Assembly: GCF_010093595.1 (NCBI RefSeq)
Contig: NW_022985450.1
Location: 293,083 to 357,082 of the forward strand
Length of the DNA stretch: 64,000 bases
Direction of reading: 5' to 3'
Source of the DNA: Mytilinidion resinicola
Taxonomy: Eukaryota > Ascomycota > Dothideomycetes > Mytilinidiales > Mytilinidiaceae
Part shown: in pieces, positions 56,555 through 64,000 of the stretch
How positions within the stretch are numbered: the stretch's first letter is position 1
Layout of the letters: each line of letters begins with the position of its first letter
Program-made: the position numbers and the translations under genes
Notes under the pieces: model-generated
Databases searched by the model: none
Seen by the model: only the letters and a program-made list of their open reading frames with translations
What the model was told of the DNA's origin: nothing

Positions 56555-59493
56555 TCAAAGCACTCTCGACGCAGGACGAGGCCCTTTCGTGAATTTGCTC
56601 TTCCAGTGCAGCCGGACCTTACGCTCCTTCTCTTTGAAAGTCTCCGCTCGTTTGCGTCGCCCTGTCCACTGATTGAGAAAGTCGTGGTAGTCGTCGAAGC
56701 ACTCTGAGGAAACTAATTCAGTGTGTCAACATTTCTGATGCCTCTAGCGGGGGGGAATTTCTTACTTTGGCTCGAGGGGAATTCTATCTGCAGAGACTGG
56801 AAGTCGGAGAAGGCGGAGCTATCTTGATTCGAATAACGGAGGTTTGCTTGGTCCAAGGGTATGCCGGCAGGGCTACGCGGGGACCCCTCTATTACTTGGA
56901 TGCGGAGCGAGCTGATTCCTTTGGACTTGTTGGGCGTGAGGTAGAGGGTCATGGACGACGGTTTCGAGAGGTGTTTTCTTGAGCCGGACTGCTTGGTGAC
57001 AACGATGCGGTCAGAAACTGCATGGATCTGTAAGCCTGGATTCTGCGAGGACAGCCAAGGGAAGGCAGGGGATACGTACCAAAGAGGACGTATATGCAAT
57101 GTTGAGAAAAAAGGTATATCTTCGTTGCCTCGATGTCTTGATCGGAGGTATCGAAGGGAATCTCACGGTGCCGTGGTGACACAGGTCCTTCCTTTGCGAC
57201 TTTCGACGTAGGTGCGCCACCATCAGTGTCCGTGGTGAGTTCTTTAGAGTCTGTCCAGATCTGCATCTTCGCGGGCCTTAGTCGTTCGGCCTCCGAACAA
57301 CCCTTGCGACGTAGTAACATACTTCGAACCCTACATGCAAAGTCTTATCAGCCAAAATCTTGTTTTCTTCGCACGATTCACTAGGAAGTTTACTCACGGA
57401 TATTGCACCTCAAACCTGGCTCCGATTAGTGCGCCTTGTAGACCATAGAGCTCTGACAGGAGTAAGTATTTGGATATGACTTCGATACGGGGTGTCATAC
57501 CATCAAAAGTGGGCTGAGAAAGCTCGTCTATGCACCTCACCTTGTAGCTCAAGCCTAAGGGCAGCCCTGCCGACCTCAAGAAGAACGGGCAGTCGTGGTC
57601 GTGCTCATCCAAGAATGCGTACGATGGAACAAGTTCTACACAGTTGAGCAGGGCTGATCAGGTTAGCCCATGTAGAACACTTGGAGAGCACATTTACCCA
57701 CCTTTGACCTCATGGAAAGGGGCCCCGTCTCGTGCCGTGCACATTCTCAGGTAGTAGTCAGATGGCGAGAAGTTTTTGAAAATCCGAACATGAGACTTTA
57801 TATATCCATTGCTGTAAGGAGGCATGGCATCCAGTGAGTGTACGCCACTGCATGATGTCAGACACGAGACTACGGTGGGTGCTGCCTGGTAGCAACTTAC
57901 TTCAAGAATCCTTGTGCCATCTTTGTTTGATCACTGCATTCCAAGTTGGGCATCTCGACTTCGTTTGGATGAGTCGAGGATAGGGGCAAAGACGAGGTAG
58001 GTAGCGGAGGCACCCTTTCAGGCAAAGGGGAATCGCGCTCTACAGCGGCAAGCTGTAATCCCTCCATATCGCTCCTAATGCGGAATATGTCAACTTGGTT
58101 GCCGGAGGAGCCGTCAACATCTGGACGGGAGGAAGCTGAAGCGGTCGCATCGGCCGAGGGATGCCCCTATTTTCTCGTTAGGTTCGAAACGCAACAAGTA
58201 TTGTACAGAACCAGTCCGATTTTTGTACTCACTGCGGCATGAATCCCTGTCGATCTACTTTTATGTCCGCCCGACGCCCCAGAATCCTGTCGTGATATGC
58301 TCGTGCTTCGCGAAGCCTCCTCCACGGTGCTTACAGGGATTTTGATCGAGAAGTCGCCAAACCGGTTAATATCAATCAGACTCGGCGGCTGCTGTCCAAT
58401 GCGAAAGAAATGCTCAATCTGTTCTGTGAGGTTGTGCAGAAGCATGGTACTGAGATCCCTGATCTTGCGTGGGAGCCAACCAAAGGCACTGGATATCTCG
58501 AGCTGATCTAGCAACCAGATGCTTTTCATGGCGCTCAAGATGAAGTTGGCCCTCTGGATAGTTCTCTGAAGAGATTGAGGAGTATCGATGCTTTGAGGGG
58601 TCTATACAAGTCAGATGCAATCTTAGAGTCGTCATGAAGGCTTCCCACCTGTAGATCGTGCTCAATGTTGTGCAGAATGCTTCGGCACTATTCAAGTCAG
58701 TAAACTCGGAGATCCCAATGCCTCAGATGGTGATTGTACGTACAACAGAGGTCCAGAACAGGGCATGACGAAGCTCACACATGGATCTGTCTTTCTCAGA
58801 TAGGTTGCCATATCCGGCTTCCTGCCAGCTGCTCTCCAACTTATGCAATATTGTAATGCCGGCCGTCCATATGCCGTATGTTGCAGGTAAAAGAGACTCG
58901 GATTTCAGATGCGTGAAGTCTTGCATCATTTGGGAGTTGGGAGGCCATATTGGAATTTCTCGGACGAACTGCCGTATGCTCGCTCGTGCTTCGCTAGACC
59001 GATTCCATGGATTGGTTGTTACATGTTTGTTTGCCTGGCAAAGCAGGCGCAGCCTAAGAAAGTCTCAGCGCTGAATCAGAGATTCAATTTCGAGACAAGG
59101 GGTCGGTACTGACTGCTCAATGAGGCTCGCAGCCGTCTTTGTAGAGAAGGTGAAGTAATGCAGAACCTCACAGTAGCTTCTGCGTTGACTCTCAGTTAGA
59201 GTCAGGGTGGCTCTATTGCTGGAACTATGGGACAATTGGTCATGTAGATCTTGAAGTGCTTCCGGCAATCCTGTATTGAGTAAAGAAAAGACGTTGTCGT
59301 TGCTAACGCTGTCTCCAAGCAGCTTGACTTCCTCGATGTTGCTGAAAGTGGTAACAGCCTTGTCTAGGTCGAAGAGACTTTGGCTGAGCTCGTTCCAATC
59401 GCGATTAGAGTCGTTGGGTTGTCGGATTGCTTGGCTGAGAATGGCATGCACCTGCGTGATGGTATCGCGCATCCGGAGCGTCGGGTGCGACAT
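56555..59493 (-). CDS. large hypothetical protein (778 aa, 11 exons)
   Basis: I do not recognise this family. Eleven exons (59493-59114, 59053-58744, 58687-58649, 58601-58233, 58166-57901, 57847-57702, 57635-57541, 57450-57398, 57330-57080, 57035-56766, 56712-56555) join with correct phase at every junction and total 779 codons with stop. That is strong evidence for a real gene. The N-terminal 330 residues are predicted helical (RDTITQVHAILSQAIRQ; RTIQRANFILSAMKSIWLLDQL). A Ser/Pro-rich linker follows. The C-terminal half is beta-rich (YIKSHVRIFKNFSPSDYYLR, GALIGARFEVQY, KIYLFSQHCIYVLFG, MTLYLTPNKSKG) and ends in a basic tail (NQWTGRRKRAETFKEKERK). No signal peptide or membrane helix is present. 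Exon 7 to 8 uses the second AG of CAGAG. It sits between the two permease-oxygenase modules. Confidence 0.78.
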
Positions 59494-60159
59494 CTGGGAA
59501 CTGTGAGCACGGCGATTCCGGCGAAGTGGGCATGCGGCGCAGTGGAAAATGCTGTGACGAGCTGTTGGGAAGGATCGCTCAATGTAATATATGACTGGGT
59601 ATTTGATTGGGCTTCACTGCCCCTCATTGGATCCATTTCTACCGCCGCCACCATCAAGGGCGACGATAAACAGGAAATGTCCGTACGGGAAATTCTGCGA
59701 CTGGGTACACGACAACAGCCAAGAAAGCCTCTGTGCAAAAAATGGAACGTGGGTAGGCGAGGCAAAGTGACACGCTTGGGCTCTCACTGGCCAATCCTAG
59801 TTATCCATATGTTCGCCTGATTTCCTAGTTCTTCGTATAAGTTCGTTATTTTTAACATGCTGCTGCTGCGGAGGTTGCCTTCATGACTCTTATCTCATGG
59901 CTTCAAAAGCACAGGCATGAAGTCTGTATGACAGCGAGGCAGCATAACACACGCACGCCTCTTTGCGTCTGGCAGCCGAGGGTGTGGGGGTGAATGTCGC
60001 CTTGCCAGTTGGCGAGAGGCTGCATTTCGATCTCTGATAAATCCCGCTCAGTCTTGCAGGAAGGCTGAGGCTGAGTGCTGCGAGAACTGCCTTGGGCAGA
60101 AGAGTGTGTATATATATCCATTGTGCATTTTACAAAGCCTTAAGCATGTTTGTGCAGCC
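59494..60159. promoter_or_regulatory. divergent intergenic region (778-aa gene / permease B)
   Basis: The 666 bp between two divergent start codons must hold both promoters. An alternative upstream ATG for the left gene (59640 region, MDPMRGSEAQ) is in another frame and would need an undetected intron. I see no clear regulatory palindrome. Confidence 0.4.
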
Positions 60160-62458
60160 ATGGCACTACAGGACTCTACTTCTGCACAGGTTATTCGGTC
60201 ACATCGCAATAGAAAGAGAAATGCGGCAAATCCACCTACAGATCAGTTAGCGGCTCTCGAGTTGGGAAGCAACAGTCGAGACGCTGTTTATACCTCCCTC
60301 CCTGAAAATGGGTTGACTCTGGATGGGACGGCAACGTTGAGGCAAGTAGATCCAAAGGACTATCTGGGCTACTTCTCCACTAGGTAACAATCCCTACTGT
60401 AGTGCTTTGACGATTTTACTGACTATTGAAGCGCCATAATCTTAAACAAGATGTTTGGTACGGGCATCTTCGTCACCCCAACCGTTGTGCTTGCAATAGT
60501 GAATAGCAAAGGCGTTGCTCTCCTCCTTTGGCTTGTAGGAGGCCTTCTCACATGGGCTGGGTACGTACAACATCCGAAATCGGAGACAGTCCAACTCATA
60601 AGGCGCAGTCTTGCTATGTACCTAGAGTATGGCATTAGATTTCCTCTTACCGGCGGCGAACTACATTATGTGAGTTTCGAATGCCATCTCGGGCCACCAT
60701 CGTTGACAAGTCTAGATCGACCATGTTTGGGCAAAGCCACCATTACTTTTCCCCTATATGTATTCATTCATGTTCGTCATACTAAGTGGCAGCCAAGCAA
60801 ACGCTCTCAGCTTCGGAAAGGCCGTGATCATCGCAAACACCCCTGAAGGTGCGAATATCGATACTCGTTTGCAGAAGGCGTTCTCTATCGCTATCATTGG
60901 CATCGTCTGTCTGCTCCAAGCCTACTCGCGCGTGAACTACGTCCGCTTCAACAATATATTTGCTGTTTATAAGATCCTACTTCTGACGTTCCTCACTATC
61001 ACCGGGTGGTGTGCCATTGCGGGAAAACGATCTGCATCGGCGGCCGCGAGCGGAAAACCATACGGTATCGAGAATTTGAAAGCGAATGGCTTCTCCCAAG
61101 CCGAGGACCACCTGTATGGCTTTGCACTGGCATTGTTGAGCATCATGCGGGTCTTTCTTGGATATGAAAATGCAAATTTTGTAGGTCATTGCCCATCACT
61201 CCTTTGAAGCTTGCTAAGTCGCACGTCAAGGTTCTCGAGGAAGTCCGCAGGCCCCCAGGTGATGAGTCCCGTGTCTATAGAAGGGCATCTAAGTTCACAG
61301 TGCTCGGTGTCACGTTCTTCTACGTGATGGTGAATATCGCCTTCGTGAGTATCTAAGATTCTAGTTACTGTTTCTGTGTTCGAGTAGCTGACATAAGTTC
61401 GTTAGTTCGCCTCTGCTACAACGGAAGACTTACAGAAGACTTCTGATGCACTGGGGCTATTCTTCAAAAGCGCAAGTAGTTCCTGTCTTTTCTTGCTCAA
61501 GTAACTCATGGTCTTACGTCCTTTCAGGTCTTTGGGCCCAACCACCAAACCCGGAAGGCGTCTGGAATTATTCAAGCTATATCCGCTTCTGGGAACATTA
61601 TGTCTTATACCTACGCTAATGTAAGAGGTGAGTTGCTTTCTTCAGTCTTGCACCCGTTGGTACAAGCTATACTCACGCATTTGGGGCCAGTGAAACAAGA
61701 GATCGCGCGTCTGGGCATCATCCCATGGCCTGAGTTCTGGGCTAAGACGACGAACCGTGGAGAGCCAGGCCCAGCACTTCTCCTAACCTTCATATTTACG
61801 AGTATCATGATTCTCGCAGCACCTCTCCAGAACGCAAATGGATACCTTGTTATTAGTACCCTCTTCACTTATGCAAGAACATGGGTTGGATGTGAGTTGG
61901 TCTCCCTACGATTGATGGATAAGCTAACAACTTCGAAAGTATTCCTAGGTGTCGGTCTTCTTGCAGCGCCTTGGTTGAAAGCGTTCAGATACGGAACACA
62001 GCCTTGGAGGCCCCACGGTTCACGATTAGGCCTTTGGACCCTTATTCCCCTAGTAACGCTCTACACTTTGGGTAATTTGTTCGTCTTGGTTTTCTCTTGG
62101 TGGCCTTCGGATGTTCAGAAATCTTTGAGAACCACCTCGCCCATTGTTCCTTCCGTCGTTGGACCCATACTTGGGACGGTGTTTCTGGTCGCTGGAGCCG
62201 CGTACTGGGTCTGGGACCGGCATATCTTAATGTGGCTTGGCTACACAACCGAGGTTATGGCAGAGAGGCAAGACGGGTCAGACCTTGATGTGCAGATGTA
62301 CTTTCATGTAAGCAATGACGTGTATTCGTGGTGAAAATAATAAGACTGATTGGTGGTAGAGGAACATCAGCGGGATCGCGCTAAAGGTGCATACTGCCTT
62401 GATGGTAATAGTGCAGGCAGTTGTGAGAGGTGTTGATTGGCTGGCACGGTCGGGCTAA
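60160..62458 (+). CDS. LAT-type amino-acid permease, copy B, with a GC-AG intron
   Basis: Ten exons (60160-60383, 60432-60560, 60609-60669, 60716-61180, 61231-61344, 61406-61471, 61528-61627, 61691-61891, 61940-62307, 62360-62458) give 608 aa. The APC marks are NKMFGTGIFVTPTVVLAIV in helix 1, WLVGGLLTWAGLAMYLEYG, GGELHYIDHVWAKPPLL with FVILSGSQANALSFG, and GYENANFVLEEVRRPPGDESR in helix 6. It is a plasma-membrane amino-acid importer distinct in sequence from copy A (longer N-terminus, YLEYG-type helix 3). Intron 6 (61472-61527) can only be removed in frame as GCAAGT...TTTCAG, the accepted GC-AG type; a GT donor one step later breaks the frame. The stop lies 57 bp from the convergent oxygenase. 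Confidence 0.87.
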
Positions 62459-62515
62459 GCGTTCTTATACGCCCAATCGTATCTGATGAGCAATACTTGG
62501 TCGGTTTAGGACAGT

Positions 62516-63668
62516 CTATGACTTCTCTTCAGTGTCTTGGACATTTTCCCAAAGACCTAGATATCCTTTCCGTCCAGTCAGCACCGAATCTTTCTTCTGA
62601 TCCTCCGCTGTAGCACGGAAGACCGCAAACTTCCTTGTATGCCATCCGATTCCCGTCCAATGCGCGCCCTCCTCGTCCTCGAACTCAGCATCGAACTCTG
62701 GACGCATGAAGTAGGCTATAGAATACCGGGGCCGGAACTCTGTAGTTGGGTGGGGGACGACGCGATGTAGACTTGATCTCAGGGCTTTCCCGGACAAAAA
62801 CCGGAGAGAGTCACCAATGTTGATGACCGCATGCCCGATTTTCGGTTCCACGAACGCCCATTCTCCGCTTTCCTCAAGGACCTGGAGGCCGCCGAGACGA
62901 TTGAATAGAACTGTGATACTTCCGACATCCGTATGTGCAATCTGTCCCAGCCTATGATCCTCCGTTCTCGACGTTGGAGGATACTTCAGGAGGCCGAGTG
63001 CGGAGGTTGACGGTTGCCCGTATCGGTGGTGTTCTTGTAGAGCGATGGGAAGCTGCGGCTGAAGCATAGATGAGAGCTTTGCAAGTATAACATTTCCGAT
63101 GTGGTGGGCTTTTTCAGCGACGTAGGTAATGAGCGATAGCTTGTTGTGTAATGCTCCAGGACACTGTAGGGGATACAGAGCATCTAGGCTGAGGAGTCCA
63201 TTTGTTGGAATCTAAGGATGCCACGTTACTCGGGGTAACTACCGGTAACACGCTGTCTTACCAGGTAGATCTCAAATCCATCCTGCTTTCCTGATGCGAC
63301 TCCTGTATTACGCCCAGCAGGCTTATAGCTACTCATGTTAAATATGCCCGAACAAGGAGAACGAACATGACCTACCCATCAATCTTCGACGGCCCAATGA
63401 TGTCCAAGTCGTACTTCATCAGCTCCTTCTGATCAGAGTCAAAGAGAGTCTCAGAGAGCTGATATAGCTCCTCAATACTATCTAAGAGGGGCTGCGTTTC
63501 GGCATCACGGAGGTCGAGATAAAAGAATCCGTCTTGGAAGCCGGCCTCGAAGACTTCTGCAATTGCGGCTGTGTTGTCTCTTGCTAAAGCCGAGAACGAT
63601 ATAGTTCGCAGTTCGGTGGCTCTAATTGCATTTGCGCCTCGAGGAGAGTCCGTGTGTATGCTTGACAT
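62516..63668 (-). CDS. 2-oxoglutarate/Fe(II) oxygenase, isopenicillin-N-synthase-like
   Basis: Three exons, 63668-63376, 63328-63262 and 63211-62516, give 351 aa, a normal length. The N-terminal DIOX_N part includes ISFSALARDN, FQDGFFYLDL and IYLIPTNGLLSL. The catalytic core has the iron-binding H-x-D in AHTDVGSITVLFN, the distal histidine in SLHRVVPHP, and the cosubstrate-binding R-x-S in RPRYSIAYF. GHAVINIGDSLRFLS is the usual strand before the distal histidine. Such enzymes hydroxylate, desaturate or cyclise small molecules, amino acids among them; the substrate is not known. It pairs convergently with permease B in the same way as the TauD-type enzyme pairs with permease A. The ATG at 63668 gives the normal family start. 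Confidence 0.9.
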
Positions 63669-64000
63669 AATGGGTATGCAGGGCTATGAATTGCGATGTA
63701 GTGGCTCCCTAGGATGTCAAATAAGAAAGCAGGCCGCCTGCGAGAGGTTTCCAATTATGAAATGTCATGAGAGATAACAAGAAAGCTACCGGTGTGCACA
63801 GGAACACGTATGAGAACCAGTCAGGCTGCGTGTCTGGGCCACACGTCTCGTGAAAGCCATGTGCGTAAGTAGGGTTGCTGCATGGGCTATTACTAGTTGC
63901 ATATGTCTGCAGATGATCTCTGAGCAATACGAATAGTTAGTCATGGTTTTGTACGCGGCTGAGAATGGTAATTTAGATTACTGTCCTACTCTTAGTGTAC
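63669..64000. other. window edge, nothing firm
   Basis: A minus-strand frame at 63927-63709 encodes a hydrophobic segment (WFSYVFLCTPVAFLLSLMTF). It could be part of a membrane-protein gene that begins outside the window, but I cannot support a family or exon structure. Confidence 0.35.

Noticed and set aside
59380..59820. 146-codon plus-strand frame as a gene
   Set aside because: It is antisense to the first exon and promoter of the 778-aa gene and shows no family features.
63709..63927. C-terminal exon of a ThrE/Prm10-like membrane protein
   Set aside because: One hydrophobic helix is not enough, and the remaining exons would have to overlap the oxygenase gene.
1..64000. CRISPR array, ribosomal RNA operon, dispersed 5S rRNA gene or telomeric repeat
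   Set aside because: No short regularly spaced identical repeats with unique spacers, no rRNA core sequences and no TTAGGG runs were seen; the tandem arrays have long diverged units without spacers.

Overview
This is a window of nuclear DNA from a filamentous ascomycete (Pezizomycotina); I cannot place it closer than that. The reasons are short introns of about 45 to 90 bases with GTAAGT-like donors, CTAAC/CTAAT branch sites and CAG/TAG acceptors in almost every gene, gene families typical of such fungi (Zn2Cys6 regulator, Dal5-type and LAT-type permeases, GPI-anchored GH76 enzyme, Ecm4-type glutathione transferase, caleosin, MARVEL protein), a palindromic MITE, and a decayed DDE transposase with in-frame stops. 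There is one 30-N assembly gap at 18118-18147. All exon joins were worked out by eye from splice signals and checked for an unbroken reading frame. No RNA data were used.

Layout. 1-0.9 kb: 3' half of a DHA2-type MFS exporter. 2.3-5.3 kb: a graveyard of fungal NLR-type parts (subtilase C-terminus; alpha/beta-hydrolase fragment; post-NACHT-like segment; SPRY exons), split by a 422-bp palindromic MITE. 5.7-17.6 kb: ordinary single genes (SAM methyltransferase, secreted beta-lactamase-like hydrolase, Zn2Cys6 factor, an EthD-EthD-hydrolase fusion, Dcw1/Dfg5-like GH76 enzyme). 19.2-24.2 kb: SDR, a small orphan ORF lying between two different tandem satellites, and a six-exon RRM protein. 24.2-33.5 kb: a gene-poor, satellite-rich compartment. 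It holds three more tandem arrays (periods about 155, 169 and 106 bp), one small coiled-coil gene, a transposase relic, and a tRNA-Val(AAC) gene whose D-loop carries a 52-bp insert that looks like a spliceosomal GT-AG intron. 33.5-48.3 kb: secreted 5'-nucleotidase-like phosphoesterase, Dal5-like transporter, Xi-class GST, Sqt1-like WD40 protein, truncated chitin-binding peptide, MARVEL protein, caleosin. 48.9-49.6 kb: a frameshifted phosphatidylserine decarboxylase pseudogene.

50.0-63.7 kb looks like a functional neighbourhood. A ten-exon gamma-glutamyltransferase is divergent from a LAT amino-acid permease, which is convergent with a TauD/TfdA-type dioxygenase. Next come an unrecognised 778-aa, eleven-exon gene and a second LAT permease convergent with a second Fe(II)/2-oxoglutarate oxygenase. 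The 'permease then oppositely oriented oxygenase' module therefore occurs twice. A role in taking up and breaking down glutathione-, sulfonate- or amino-acid-type substrates is a reasonable inference but is not shown by the sequence.

The strongest oddities are the intron-like insert in the tRNA gene, the doubled permease-oxygenase module, the tandem array whose units carry splice-site-like signals, and the MITE-split NLR relic.
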